This document shows, one piece after another, positions 1-8,403 of a stretch of DNA of 64,000 nucleotides. The notes under the pieces are model-generated. The model had not been told where the DNA came from, did no database searches, and was given only the letters and a program-made list of their open reading frames with translations. The stretch is from NCBI RefSeq assembly GCF_019711565.1, contig NZ_JAIGNN010000003.1, forward strand, positions 143,524 to 207,523, read 5' to 3'. The stretch is from Qipengyuania proteolytica (GTDB taxonomy: Bacteria > Pseudomonadota > Alphaproteobacteria > Sphingomonadales > Sphingomonadaceae). Each line of letters opens with the position of its first letter. The first letter of the stretch is position 1. A program made the position numbers and the translations under genes.

Positions 1-655
1 CGGTGGCCGGATGGCTGAAGAACTTCCGGCTGGCGGAATCGATGCCATAGGCGCCGCCGCCGAAATAGACCTTGTTGAGATAAAGCTCGAGGATCTGTTC
101 CTTGGAGAACTTCCATTCCAGAGCCATCGCGAGGATCATCTCGCGCGCCTTGCGGTCGAGCGAGCGGTTGTTGTTGAGAAAGACGTTGCGTGCGAGCTGC
201 TGGGTGATCGTCGAGGTCGCGGAAATGCGCTCGTCGCCCGTCACCGCCTCGTAGACCGCGCGGCCGAGACCGTAGGGGTCGATGCCGGGATGCGAATAAT
301 AGCGCCGGTCCTCGACCGAGATCATCGCATCCTTCATCACCTGCGGGATCTCGTCGGCGGTCAGCCATTTGCCGAAGCTGGGCCCCAGTTCGACGATCTC
401 GGTACCGTCACGCGCACGCACGACGATCGTCTGCGCGGTTTGCGTGGCCTTGAGCTGGTAATAGCTGGGCATGGAGCGCGCGGCGAAGGCCACGGCTAGG
501 CCGAGGAACAGCGCACCGAGCAGCGCGAGCGCGCCGCCCCAGACGAACGCGCGGCGGATCCACAGCTTGAAGCGGCCTTCCGGCTGGTCGGCTTCGGCGC
601 GACGGGCCCTCTCGCTGCGCGCCGCCTTGGCGCGGCGGCTACCTCTTTTTTCCAT
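1..655 (-). CDS. Class A penicillin-binding protein (PBP1A-like), N-terminal part, cut by window edge
   Basis: Bifunctional peptidoglycan synthase; only the first ~218 residues lie in the window and the gene runs off the left edge. The start is ATG at 655. A basic cytoplasmic tail rich in Arg/Lys is followed by one membrane anchor at about residues 33-52 and then the glycosyltransferase 51 domain. GT51 motifs are present in order: EDRRYYSHPG (the catalytic Glu motif), STITQQLARN and ELYLNKVYFGGGAYG. The transpeptidase domain is outside the window. It should polymerise lipid II and cross-link it in the periplasm. The next gene upstream, msrB, is co-oriented and ends 85 nt before this start. 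Confidence 0.9.
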   Translation of the reverse strand, partial: MEKRGSRRAKAARSERARRAEADQPEGRFKLWIRRAFVWGGALALLGALFLGLAVAFAARSMPSYYQLKATQTAQTIVVRARDGTEIVELGPSFGKWLTADEIPQVMKDAMISVEDRRYYSHPGIDPYGLGRAVYEAVTGDERISATSTITQQLARNVFLNNNRSLDRKAREMILAMALEWKFSKEQILELYLNKVYFGGGAYGIDSASRKFFSHPAT

Positions 656-740
656 ATCCCGCGGGAAATCCCTTAGCTGCTCGCCGCCCTATATCGGCCA
701 CAATCCAGCATGGCGAGGGGTAACCCCCGCTGAACGGGGA

Positions 741-1151
741 TCAATCGCCCTTCTCTTCGGGTTCGAACTCCAGCGCCGCGCTGTTGATGCAATAGCGCAG
801 ACCGCCCTGGTCCGGCGGGCCGTCGGGAAAGACATGGCCGAGGTGCCCGTCGCAATTGGAACAGGTGACTTCGGTTCGGATCATGCCGTGCGAGGTGTCG
901 CGGTGCTCCTCGACCGCTTCGCCCTCCGCCGGCTTGGTGAAAGCGGGCCAGCCGCAGCCGCTGTTGTACTTGGCATCGCTTGCGAACAGCTTCTGGCCGC
1001 AACCGGCGCAGTAATACTCGCCGACATCGTAATGCTTGTCGTACTTGCCGGTGAAGGCACGTTCGGTCCCCGCCTGCCGCAGTACGGCATATTGTTCGGG
1101 GGTCAGCTGTTCGCGCCATTCGGCATCGCTTCGGGTGGTCTTTTCGGTCAC
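741..1151 (-). CDS. msrB: Peptide-methionine (R)-S-oxide reductase MsrB
   Basis: Reduces the R epimer of methionine sulfoxide in oxidised proteins. The 136-residue length is normal for a stand-alone MsrB. Two CxxC pairs (CAGC, CSNC) form the structural zinc site, GCGWPAF is the family core, and RYCINSAAL carries the catalytic Cys. The start chosen is GTG at 1151, because AAAGGGAA lies at the right distance upstream and the protein then begins directly before the MsrB fold; a longer reading frame to 1241 has no support. It is divergent from rpsT. Confidence 0.93.
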   Translation of the reverse strand: MTEKTTRSDAEWREQLTPEQYAVLRQAGTERAFTGKYDKHYDVGEYYCAGCGQKLFASDAKYNSGCGWPAFTKPAEGEAVEEHRDTSHGMIRTEVTCSNCDGHLGHVFPDGPPDQGGLRYCINSAALEFEPEEKGD

Positions 1152-1365
1152 GCGCGGGTTCCCTTTGCTCGTCGGCTTCCTATGTAGGCAATCGGCCGGG
1201 ACATTCCACCGTTCCGCGCCAGCGCGAGGGGATCGCCACATTTGCTTGACGATTCGCAGACCCGCCGCTAAGTGCGCCGCTTTCCGGCGGCCCAGGGGCT
1301 GCCCTTTCGCAACGCCCAGACGAGATTATCGCCGCGCATGTCAGTGCGGCCTGACGAGGACAGAT

Positions 1366-1626
1366 ATGGCCAATACGCCGCAAGCCAAGAAGCGCATCCG
1401 CCGCAACGAACGTCGTGCCGAAGTCAACGGCGCCCGCATGAGCCGCATCCGCAACTTCATCAAGAAGGTGGAAGTGGCGATCGAAGGCGGCGACAAGGAT
1501 GCCGCCAAGACCGCACTGCAGACCATGCAGCCCGAACTCGCGCGCGGCGTTGCGCGCGGCGTGGTTCACAAGAACACCGCGGCCCGCAAGATGAGCCGTC
1601 TCAGCAAGCGCGTCGCCGCTCTCTGA
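1366..1626 (+). CDS. rpsT: 30S ribosomal protein S20
   Basis: Small basic protein binding 16S rRNA early in 30S assembly. The 86 residues start [17 protein letters not shown], a typical S20 N-terminus, and the rest is the expected helical bundle with Arg/Lys spread throughout. The start is ATG at 1366 after GACGAGGACAG. It is followed by a 480-nt gap and then dnaA in the same direction, an arrangement common in alphaproteobacteria. Confidence 0.96.
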   Translation: MANTPQAKKRIRRNERRAEVNGARMSRIRNFIKKVEVAIEGGDKDAAKTALQTMQPELARGVARGVVHKNTAARKMSRLSKRVAAL

Positions 1627-2107
1627 TTCGCCGGCCCGGATCCTGCAGCGGCCGATCCGGCGGCGCTGCCGGACCGATTCCAGGACAGTTTCGCAAGGGG
1701 CTCCCGCCTTTGGCCGGGGCCCCTTGTCGTGTCTGGCGCGGCTTTGCTCTCGCAGGGGCAACCGGCATGCAGCCAAACCCCAGCGTTTCCCACGATTCGC
1801 ACCCTCCTCGGGGCATAAATCATCGATTTCCAGTGACTTGAACGGCGGTCTGCGGGCTTGACCCGAGTCAACAAGTTTATTTCGGATTTATTGCAGTTAT
1901 CCCCCTTGCGACTCATTCGGCCGCCTGCCTAAACATGGCTCATCGGCACGGGACGGGACAGCCTGGGCCTCACATTCGAACTGTTCAGGGGGGACCTCCG
2001 GGGGGCATCGATTCCGGAGCCGGGCGACGCTTTGCCCGCAGACCTTGCACAGTGATTATCTGGATCGGACGCCGTGGGAAGCGTCGGCTTGGGGGACTTG
2101 AATACCG
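1627..2107. other. rpsT-dnaA intergenic region with clustered GANTC sites
   Basis: No gene is supported here. Directly after rpsT is GC-rich sequence with a hairpin at 1695-1725. An AT-richer stretch at about 1865-1900 is the likeliest dnaA promoter zone. Six GANTC motifs (the CcrM methylation site of alphaproteobacteria) occur at 1625, 1676, 1794, 1865, 1910 and 2010. One 7/9 match to the DnaA box (TTATCCCCC) is at 1897-1905. Methylation- or DnaA-dependent control of dnaA is inference. Confidence 0.5.
1695..1725 (+). terminator. Hairpin after rpsT, possible terminator
   Basis: Arms AAGGGGCTCC and GGGGCCCCTT pair with a single mismatch around an 11-nt loop. No clear U tract follows (the next bases are GTCGTG), so it may be a weak or Rho-assisted terminator. 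Confidence 0.4.
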
Positions 2108-3571
2108 ATGGGCAAGAATATCGACGCTGCAAATGCAAAACAGAAAACGCGGGACGATTTCATGGAAGATAGCGAAGCTGTAAACCTGGCGGCCGACTGG
2201 TCGGACATCAGCCAGGGCCTGCGCAAGGATCTCGGGCACCAGCTTCACAGCCAGTGGATCAAGCCGATCCAGGTGGGCGGCATCAACAAGGACACCGGCA
2301 CGCTCGACCTGTTCCTGCCGACCGAATTCAGCGCCAACTGGGTCAAGGACCGCTTTGCCGACCGGCTGAGCCTCGCGTGGAAGATCGCGCGCAGCGAAGT
2401 GCGCCACGTCAATATCCAGGTTCACCCTGGCCGCCGCCAGGTTGCCGACCTGCGCCTCCATTCCGACGGCCGCCGTCCGGCGAACGACGGCGATCATTCG
2501 ATGATGGCGATCAGCGCCGACACGCTGGGCGATGCGGGCTTCACCTCGAGCGTCGGGCTCGACGCTTCGCTGACCTTTGCCGCCTTCATCACCGGTGAAG
2601 CCAATGTGCTGGCCTTCAACGCGGCGCAGCGCATGGCCGCGACCGAGAAGCCGCAGTTCAGCCCGCTCTACCTCAAGGCCGCGACCGGCCAGGGCAAGAC
2701 GCACCTGCTTCACGCCATCGGCCACAGCTTCCTTCAGGCGCATCCGCGCAGCCGCATCTTCTACTGCAGCGCCGAACGCTTCATGGTCGAATTCGTCCAG
2801 GCGCTGAAAGCCAACCAGATGCTGGAATTCAAGGCCCGCCTGCGCAGCTTCGACCTGCTGCTGGTGGACGACATCCAATTCATCATCGGCAAGGCGAGCG
2901 CGCAGGAAGAGCTGCTCTACACGATCGATGCGCTGCTGGCCGAGGGCAAGCGGCTGGTCTTCGCCGCCGACCGCGCGCCGCAGGCGCTCGACGGGGTCGA
3001 GCCGCGCCTGCTCTCGCGCCTGAGCATGGGCCTCGTCGCCGACATTCAGGCGGCGGACATCGAGCTGCGCAAGAAAATCCTGCACTCCAAGCTCACCAAG
3101 TTCGCCCCGCTGCAGGTGCCCGAGGACGTGCTCGACTTCCTCGCCCGCACCATCACCCGCAATGTGCGCGAGCTGGTCGGCGGCCTCAACAAGCTGATCG
3201 CCTATGCCCAGCTGACGGGTCAGGAAGTCTCGCTCCAGCTCGCCGAAGAGCAGCTGACCGACATCCTTTCGGCCAACCGCCGCCGGATCACGATCGACGA
3301 GATCCAGCGCACCGTGTGCCAGTTCTACCGCATCGACCGCTCGGAAATGAGCAGCAAGCGCCGCGCGCGCGCCGTGGTCCGTCCGCGGCAGGTGGCGATG
3401 TACCTGTCCAAGGTGCTGACCCCGCGCAGCTACCCCGAAATCGGGCGCAAGTTCGGCGGGCGCGACCACTCCACGGTGATCCACGCAGTGCGCCTGATCG
3501 AAGACCTGCGCCAGCGCGATGCCGATATGGACGGCGATGTGCGCAGCCTGCTGCGGCAACTGGAAAGCTGA
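2108..3571 (+). CDS. dnaA: Chromosomal replication initiator protein DnaA
   Basis: AAA+ initiator that binds DnaA boxes at oriC and melts the origin. It has 487 residues from ATG 2108. Domain I contains QLHSQWIKPI. A short variable linker follows, then the AAA+ core with a Walker A-like ATGQGKTHL and Walker B LLLVDDIQF. The C-terminal helix-turn-helix carries the DnaA signature GGRDHSTVIHA. A second start at ATG 2162 (469 residues, beginning MEDSEAVNLAADW) matches the usual alphaproteobacterial N-terminus about as well, and neither start has a strong ribosome-binding site. The preceding gap is rich in GANTC sites. Confidence 0.95.
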   Translation: MGKNIDAANAKQKTRDDFMEDSEAVNLAADWSDISQGLRKDLGHQLHSQWIKPIQVGGINKDTGTLDLFLPTEFSANWVKDRFADRLSLAWKIARSEVRHVNIQVHPGRRQVADLRLHSDGRRPANDGDHSMMAISADTLGDAGFTSSVGLDASLTFAAFITGEANVLAFNAAQRMAATEKPQFSPLYLKAATGQGKTHLLHAIGHSFLQAHPRSRIFYCSAERFMVEFVQALKANQMLEFKARLRSFDLLLVDDIQFIIGKASAQEELLYTIDALLAEGKRLVFAADRAPQALDGVEPRLLSRLSMGLVADIQAADIELRKKILHSKLTKFAPLQVPEDVLDFLARTITRNVRELVGGLNKLIAYAQLTGQEVSLQLAEEQLTDILSANRRRITIDEIQRTVCQFYRIDRSEMSSKRRARAVVRPRQVAMYLSKVLTPRSYPEIGRKFGGRDHSTVIHAVRLIEDLRQRDADMDGDVRSLLRQLES

Positions 3572-3644
3572 GAGAATAAGCCCTGGACGGCTTGGGGGAA
3601 GCTCCCGGGCCGTTCGGTTCGCATCCACACGCCACACACCGCAT

Positions 3645-3674
3645 GTCGACAGCCTTGTTCACAGGGCTGTCGAC
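3645..3674. repeat. Perfect inverted repeat with DnaA-box-like loop downstream of dnaA
   Basis: Ten-base arms GTCGACAGCC and GGCTGTCGAC flank the 10-nt loop TTGTTCACAG. A second smaller inverted repeat (AGCCTG..CAGGCT, about 3686-3701) follows. Four loose DnaA-box-like 9-mers ending in CACA lie in this stretch (starting near 3621, 3655, 3679 and 3711). It could be the dnaA terminator, although there is no U tract, or a protein-binding site. Confidence 0.45.
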
Positions 3675-3705
3675 AGGCGTTCCACAGCCTGCCAACAGGC
3701 TTTCC

Positions 3706-4116
3706 ATGGTCGATCCACAGAGCAAGCCCCTGCCCGCCACGGTCTGGCAAGCCATGCTGCGCGGCGCACTGGGCCGCTGCCCACGCTGCGCCGAGGGGCG
3801 GCTGTTCCGCAAATGGCTCAAGCCAATCGATACCTGCGCGACGTGCGGCCTCGACATTTCCGGACAGCGCGCGGACGACCTGCCCGCCTACATCGGTATC
3901 TTCGTCACCGGTCACTTGCTCGCCCCGGTCATCATCGCGCTCGTCACCGGCTTCGCCCTGTCGGCATGGGCGCTGCTCGCGATCATCATCCCGCTCGCGG
4001 TCGTAATGCTCATCGGCCTGCTCCAGCCATCCAAGGGCGCGGTGATCGGCCTGCAATGGTGGAACGGCATGCACGGCTTTCGCAAGGAACGCAGGCCAGA
4101 GGAAACCGACGCGTGA
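3706..4116 (+). CDS. DUF983 family zinc-ribbon membrane protein
   Basis: A 136-residue protein of the DUF983 family; molecular role unknown. The N-terminal part holds a zinc-ribbon-like pair of Cys motifs (CPRC and CATC, ~20 residues apart). Two hydrophobic segments follow at about residues 65-105, then a short basic tail. The start chosen is ATG 3706, because the conserved region begins just after it; a longer frame from 3592 would run through the inverted repeats. Its TGA overlaps the GTG of the next gene, so the two are translationally coupled. Confidence 0.8.
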   Translation: MVDPQSKPLPATVWQAMLRGALGRCPRCAEGRLFRKWLKPIDTCATCGLDISGQRADDLPAYIGIFVTGHLLAPVIIALVTGFALSAWALLAIIIPLAVVMLIGLLQPSKGAVIGLQWWNGMHGFRKERRPEETDA

Positions 4117-4877
4117 GCCTTTCCGAAGACCGGCTCGACCGCTTCGCCCGCCATATCGTCCTGCCCGAGATCGGCGGCGCAGGGCAGGTCGCGCTGGCGG
4201 GCAAGCACCTCGTGCTGGTCGGCCTCGGCGGGATCGGCTCGCCCGCGCTGCAATATCTCGCCGCGGCGGGAATCGGCAAGCTGACGCTGGTCGACGACGA
4301 CAAGGTCGAGGCCTCCAATCTCCAGCGCCAGACCCTGTTCAATACGCGCGATATCGGTCATGGCAAGGCGGTCATCGCCAAGCGCTGGGTGACCGGTTTC
4401 GACCCCGCGCTCGACGTTACGATCAGCGACCGGCGGATCACGGCCGAGAACGCGCACCAGCTGGTGATCGGCGCCGACCTCGTGCTCGACGGGACCGACA
4501 ATTTCGCCACCCGCCTCGCCGTCTCGGACGCCTGTGTCGCCGAACGCGTTCCGCTGCTCTCCGCTGCCGTCGGGCGCTTCCAGGGCCAGGTCGGCGCCTT
4601 CGCCGGGCACCTGCCGGGCGAGGCCTGCTATCGTTGCTTCGTGGGCGATGCCTTCGATGCCGAGGATTGCGACACCTGCGCCGAAGACGGCATGCTCGGC
4701 GCGATGGCCGGCTGGGTCGCCACCTTCGCCGCGATGCAGGCGGTGCGCGTGCTGCTGGCAGGCGTGGGCAATATGGGCGACCCCGAGTGGGGCAAGGTGC
4801 ACCTGCTCGACGGGCTCAAGCCCGCAATGCGCAGCTTCAGCATTGCGAAGGACCCTGCCTGCAGGGGCTGCGGCTAG
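4113..4877 (+). CDS. moeB: MoeB/ThiF-family adenylyltransferase
   Basis: E1-like enzyme that adenylates the C-terminal Gly-Gly of a sulfur-carrier protein (MoaD or ThiS) for molybdopterin or thiamin synthesis. It has 254 residues from GTG 4113. The nucleotide-binding loop GLGGIGSPALQYLAAAG is near residue 38, followed by the family motifs DxDKVExSNLQRQ and DGTDNFATR. The structural zinc cysteines are CDTC and CRGC at the C-terminus. There is no rhodanese domain. MoeB and ThiF cannot be told apart from this alone; MoeB is the better match in length and zinc pattern. It overlaps the DUF983 stop by 4 nt and the convergent membrane gene by 4 nt. Confidence 0.88.
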   Translation: MSLSEDRLDRFARHIVLPEIGGAGQVALAGKHLVLVGLGGIGSPALQYLAAAGIGKLTLVDDDKVEASNLQRQTLFNTRDIGHGKAVIAKRWVTGFDPALDVTISDRRITAENAHQLVIGADLVLDGTDNFATRLAVSDACVAERVPLLSAAVGRFQGQVGAFAGHLPGEACYRCFVGDAFDAEDCDTCAEDGMLGAMAGWVATFAAMQAVRVLLAGVGNMGDPEWGKVHLLDGLKPAMRSFSIAKDPACRGCG

Positions 4878-5341
4878 TTTGCCGCATCCTCCCGGCGCTG
4901 AGCGTTGAGCCGGTCCAGAAGGTCGGTCTTGCGTTCCGGATCGGGTCTGCAGGTGCCGCTGCCGCCGCCCGGGTTCTCCTCGCAAATCCTCCCTAGCCGG
5001 TCGCGACCCGGCTCCGGCTCGCTCAGGAACAGGTTATAGATCGCGTAGGCGGCAAGCGCGGCGGGAATGAAGATCGCGAGCGAAATCCAGGTCGACGCGG
5101 CGCCGCGGACCGTTTGTCCGGCCCGGCGCTCCTGAAGGCCGCCGCGGGCCGTGCGCACCCCTCCCACCAGACCGCCGAACGCGAAGGCTGCGAGGATGAA
5201 CGGGAGCGCCAGCGCGAGACCGAGGGCGTAGAGCCAGTCGTTTCCGGTCAGTACGCAGGTGTCGCAATAGAGGAACCTGTAGATCAGGTAGAAATAGGGG
5301 GCGCTGACCAGCGCGACGATGACGGCCATCCTGCGCGACAT
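4874..5341 (-). CDS. Hypothetical inner-membrane protein with three hydrophobic segments
   Basis: A 155-residue protein of no recognised family. Hydrophobic segments lie at about residues 5-24, 37-62 and 85-106, followed by a polar tail with two Cys (residues ~121 and 131) and many charged residues. ATG 5341 is preceded by AGGATCGGGCC, an acceptable ribosome-binding site. It ends convergently in the last bases of the moeB-like gene. Confidence 0.65.
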   Translation of the reverse strand: MSRRMAVIVALVSAPYFYLIYRFLYCDTCVLTGNDWLYALGLALALPFILAAFAFGGLVGGVRTARGGLQERRAGQTVRGAASTWISLAIFIPAALAAYAIYNLFLSEPEPGRDRLGRICEENPGGGSGTCRPDPERKTDLLDRLNAQRREDAAN

Positions 5342-5405
5342 GGCCCGATCCTAGCGAAAGCCTACGGCAATTCCAGCCACGCGGCCCCTCCACCCCACAG
5401 GCGCG

Positions 5406-6104
5406 CTAGGACAATACCTGCCCGACCCACGCCGGCACCAGCTCGCTCGCGCGGCCGAGCCGCGTTTCGTGGAAGCGGTGCGAGCCCTCGCTGCGTTCGA
5501 GATTGAGTTCGAGCGTCTGCACGCCAAGGTTGCGCGCGTCGCGCACGAAGCCCGCCGCCGGATAAACCGCGCCCGAAGTGCCGATGCTGACAAACAGGTC
5601 CGCCCGCCGGATCGCGGCGTAGATGCGCTCCATCTCGTAGGGCATTTCGCCGAACCACACGACATCGGGCCGCAACGCGCTCTCCCCGCAGCAGGGGCAT
5701 GGCGGGCGGTCGATCAGCGGCCCGGTCCAGGGCGTGCGGACGTCGCAGGCGGTGCACCAGGCGTTGAGGTGCGTGCCGTGCATGTGGAGCACGCGCTTGG
5801 CCCCCGCCCGTTCGTGGAGGTCGTCGACGTTCTGAGTGACGATCAGCAACTCGCCGTCCCATTCGGCATCGAGCCGCGCGAGCGCCTCATGCGCCGGATT
5901 GGGCAGCTTGGTCTGGATCGCCTCGCGCCGCATGTCGTAGAAGCGCAGCACTAGGTCGGGATCGCGCGCGAAACCTTCGGGCGTGGCGACGTCCTCCACC
6001 CGGTGCTGTTCCCACAATCCGCCTTCGCTGCGGAAGGTATCGATCCCGCTTTCGGCCGATATCCCCGCACCGGTCAGGATCACGATGTTGCGCAAGTCCG
6101 CCAT
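5406..6104 (-). CDS. cobB: NAD-dependent protein deacylase, sirtuin family (CobB-like)
   Basis: Removes acyl groups from protein lysines using NAD+. The 232 residues start at ATG 6104. The NAD-binding segment is GAGISAESGIDTFRS, followed by TQNVDDLHERAG and the catalytic His in HMHGTHLNAW. The zinc site is formed by CTAC and CPCC. FYDMRRE places Tyr and Arg in the YxxR spacing that defines class III (SIRT5/CobB-like) sirtuins, which favour succinyl and malonyl lysine. The start is only 35 nt from dapB on the other strand, so the two share a divergent promoter region. Confidence 0.92.
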   Translation of the reverse strand: MADLRNIVILTGAGISAESGIDTFRSEGGLWEQHRVEDVATPEGFARDPDLVLRFYDMRREAIQTKLPNPAHEALARLDAEWDGELLIVTQNVDDLHERAGAKRVLHMHGTHLNAWCTACDVRTPWTGPLIDRPPCPCCGESALRPDVVWFGEMPYEMERIYAAIRRADLFVSIGTSGAVYPAAGFVRDARNLGVQTLELNLERSEGSHRFHETRLGRASELVPAWVGQVLS

Positions 6105-6139
6105 GAGGGCCATGAACCACAAGCACCAAGGGAGTGGCA

Positions 6140-6868
6140 ATGGCGCGTATCGGAATAATCGGCAGCGAAGGGGCGATGGGTCACGCCCTCGCCTCGGTGA
6201 TCGAGGCCAGCGGGCATGAATTCGCCGGCGGGATCGACAAAGGCGGCGATCCGGCGCGGCTGGCGGATCATAGCGACGTGCTGGTCGATTTCTCCGCCCC
6301 CGGCGCGTTGCAGAACAACCTTCACGCCGCGATCGGTGCGGGCATCCCCATGGTCATCGGCACCACTGGGCTCGAGGCGCATCATCACGATGCGATCGAC
6401 AATGCCGCACGCGCGGTGGCGATCCTGCAGACCGGCAATACTTCGCTCGGCGTCACCCTGCTCGCGCATCTCGTGCGCGAGGCGGCGGGCCGGCTCGGGC
6501 CGGACTGGGACATCGAGATCGTCGAGATGCACCATCGCCGCAAGGTCGACGCGCCGAGCGGTACGGCCCTGCTCCTCGGCGAGGCGGCTGCTGCGGGTCG
6601 CGGGATCGATCTCGCCAGCAATCGCGAAAGCGGGCGCGACGGGCACACCGGCGCGCGCAAGGAAGGCGCGATCGGCTTTGCGGCGCTGCGGGGCGGCACG
6701 GTCGCGGGCGAGCACAGCGTGATCCTCGCGGGCGAGCAGGAGCGGCTCACGCTCTCGCATAGCGCGGAAAACCGTGCCATCTTCGCGCGCGGGGCGGTGA
6801 AGGCGGCCGAATGGCTGATCGGCAAGGCCCCGGGTCGCTACCGTATGGAGGACGTGCTCGAACTTTGA
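6140..6868 (+). CDS. dapB: 4-hydroxy-tetrahydrodipicolinate reductase
   Basis: Reduces HTPA to tetrahydrodipicolinate in the lysine/meso-diaminopimelate pathway. The 242 residues start at ATG 6140, five bases after AAGGGAG. The N-terminal Rossmann motif is GSEGAMG; GTTG lies mid-protein. The catalytic motif EMHHRRKVDAPSGTA holds the active-site His pair and Lys. dapE, the later step of the same pathway, is 3.3 kb away at 10134-11270 on the other strand. Confidence 0.96.
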   Translation: MARIGIIGSEGAMGHALASVIEASGHEFAGGIDKGGDPARLADHSDVLVDFSAPGALQNNLHAAIGAGIPMVIGTTGLEAHHHDAIDNAARAVAILQTGNTSLGVTLLAHLVREAAGRLGPDWDIEIVEMHHRRKVDAPSGTALLLGEAAAAGRGIDLASNRESGRDGHTGARKEGAIGFAALRGGTVAGEHSVILAGEQERLTLSHSAENRAIFARGAVKAAEWLIGKAPGRYRMEDVLEL

Positions 6869-6884
6869 AGGGGAGGCGAAGGCG

Positions 6885-7748
6885 GTGACGGGCGGCTTGC
6901 GATCATTCCTGCACGAGCAGCTCTTCGTCGGCGCGCATCCCGACGGGCGGCTGACGGTGCTCAACCGCCTGGTCATCGTCACCATCCTGCTGGCCGTGGC
7001 GGCCGCGGCGCTCTCGACCGAGCGCAGCATTCCGGAAGACGGCCATCGCGCGCTGGTGATTGCCGAGCTGGTCTTCGGCGTAATCTTCCTCATCGAATAC
7101 TGCGCCCGGATCTACGCCGCCGCGGAAGAGCCCGGCACCGGCGGCCCCTGGGCGCGGCGCTGGCGCTTCATCCGTTCGCCGCTCGGCCTGATCGACCTGT
7201 TCGTCGTCCTCGTGGCGCTGGCCCCACTGGTGACGGCGGACGCGGCGGTGCTGCGCACCTTCCGCCTGCTGCGCGTCTTCGCCGTCGCCAAATTCGGGCG
7301 CTTTTCCTATGCGGTCAGCGAGTTGTGGGCCGCGATCGTCGATCGCGTGGACGACCTGATCATCACTGCCGCCGTCGCCTTCGTGCTGGTGCTGTTCGGC
7401 GCGACCGCGCTCTATCTGGTGGAGGGGCCGATCCAGCCCGAGGCGTTCGGCTCGATCCCGCGCGCGCTCTACTGGGCGACGATCACGCTGACCACGGTGG
7501 GCTATGGCGACGTCACGCCGATCACGCCGCTGGGCAAATTCTTCGCGGCGGGCCTCGCCATGACCGGGATCGCCTTCGTCGCCATGCCGACCGGGATCAT
7601 CGTCGCGGCCTTCTCCGACGCGATGCAGCGCCGCCGCGATCACCTGATCGAGGACATGCGCAAGCACCTTCAGGACCTCGAGATCGAGGACGAGAAGATC
7701 GAAGCCAAGATCGCCGCGCTCGAACGCGGACGGGGGCCGCGCCGCTGA
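6885..7748 (+). CDS. Voltage-gated-type potassium channel
   Basis: A 287-residue inner-membrane ion channel starting at GTG 6885 after GGGGAGG. Six hydrophobic segments are visible. A positively charged S4-like helix (LRTFRLLRVFAVAKFGR) is at about residue 120. The pore loop has the K+ selectivity filter TTVGYGD at about residues 203-209. The C-terminus is a charged coiled-coil-like tail. The gene lies 16 nt after dapB and 4 nt before nth, so it is probably co-transcribed with both. Confidence 0.88.
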   Translation: MTGGLRSFLHEQLFVGAHPDGRLTVLNRLVIVTILLAVAAAALSTERSIPEDGHRALVIAELVFGVIFLIEYCARIYAAAEEPGTGGPWARRWRFIRSPLGLIDLFVVLVALAPLVTADAAVLRTFRLLRVFAVAKFGRFSYAVSELWAAIVDRVDDLIITAAVAFVLVLFGATALYLVEGPIQPEAFGSIPRALYWATITLTTVGYGDVTPITPLGKFFAAGLAMTGIAFVAMPTGIIVAAFSDAMQRRRDHLIEDMRKHLQDLEIEDEKIEAKIAALERGRGPRR

Positions 7749-7752
7749 CGCC

Positions 7753-8403
7753 ATGACCAAGGACCAGATCTTCGAATTCTTCCGCCGGCTGGCGGAGGAC
7801 AATCCTTCGCCCGAGACCGAGCTGGAATATGGCAATTGCTACCAGCTGGTGGTGGCGGTGGCGCTCTCCGCGCAGGCGACCGACGTGGGCGTAAACAAGG
7901 CTACGCGCGCGCTGTTTCGCGAGGTCGAGACACCGCAGCAGATGCTCGCGCTGGGCGAAGATGGGCTGAAGGAGCACATCAAGACCATCGGCCTGTTCAA
8001 CTCCAAGGCGAAGAACGTGATCCTGCTCTCGCAGTTGCTGGTCGACGATTACGGCGGCGAGGTGCCCGACACGCGCGAGGACCTCGTGCGGCTGCCCGGC
8101 GTGGGCCGCAAGACCGCCAATGTCGTGCTCAACTGCTGGTTCGGGCAGGAAACCTTCGCGGTCGACACGCATATCCTGCGCGTTGGCAACCGCACCGGCC
8201 TCGCCAAGGGCAAGACGCCCGAACAGGTCGAAGCGAAACTCGAAAGGCGCGTGCCCCAACCCTTCCGCCTCGGCGCGCATCACTGGCTGATCCTGCACGG
8301 CCGCTATGTCTGCAAGGCGCGCACGCCCGAGTGCTGGCGATGTCCGGTGGTGGATTTGTGCAGCTACCGGAAGAAGGTTCGGGAGAAGCCAAAGGGGCGC
8401 TGA
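7753..8403 (+). CDS. nth: Endonuclease III
   Basis: Bifunctional DNA glycosylase/AP lyase of base excision repair, acting on oxidised pyrimidines. It has 216 residues. The helix-hairpin-helix LPGVGRKTANVVL carries the catalytic Lys, and VDTHILRVGNR carries the catalytic Asp. The 4Fe-4S cluster ligands are at the C-terminus in the classic C-x6-C-x2-C-x5-C spacing. Start ATG 7753 is 4 nt after the channel stop. Confidence 0.97.
   Translation: MTKDQIFEFFRRLAEDNPSPETELEYGNCYQLVVAVALSAQATDVGVNKATRALFREVETPQQMLALGEDGLKEHIKTIGLFNSKAKNVILLSQLLVDDYGGEVPDTREDLVRLPGVGRKTANVVLNCWFGQETFAVDTHILRVGNRTGLAKGKTPEQVEAKLERRVPQPFRLGAHHWLILHGRYVCKARTPECWRCPVVDLCSYRKKVREKPKGR

Noticed and set aside
1985..3637. 550-codon minus-strand frame
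   Set aside because: It lies antisense to dnaA; long antisense frames are expected in this high-GC, third-position-biased DNA.
3592..3705. N-terminal extension of the DUF983 protein
   Set aside because: It would translate through the inverted-repeat region and lacks conservation with the family, whose N-terminus fits ATG 3706.
3621..3720. Calling the region downstream of dnaA the chromosomal origin
   Set aside because: The 9-mers differ from the DnaA box by two or more bases and there is no AT-rich unwinding region; kept only as a finding to check.
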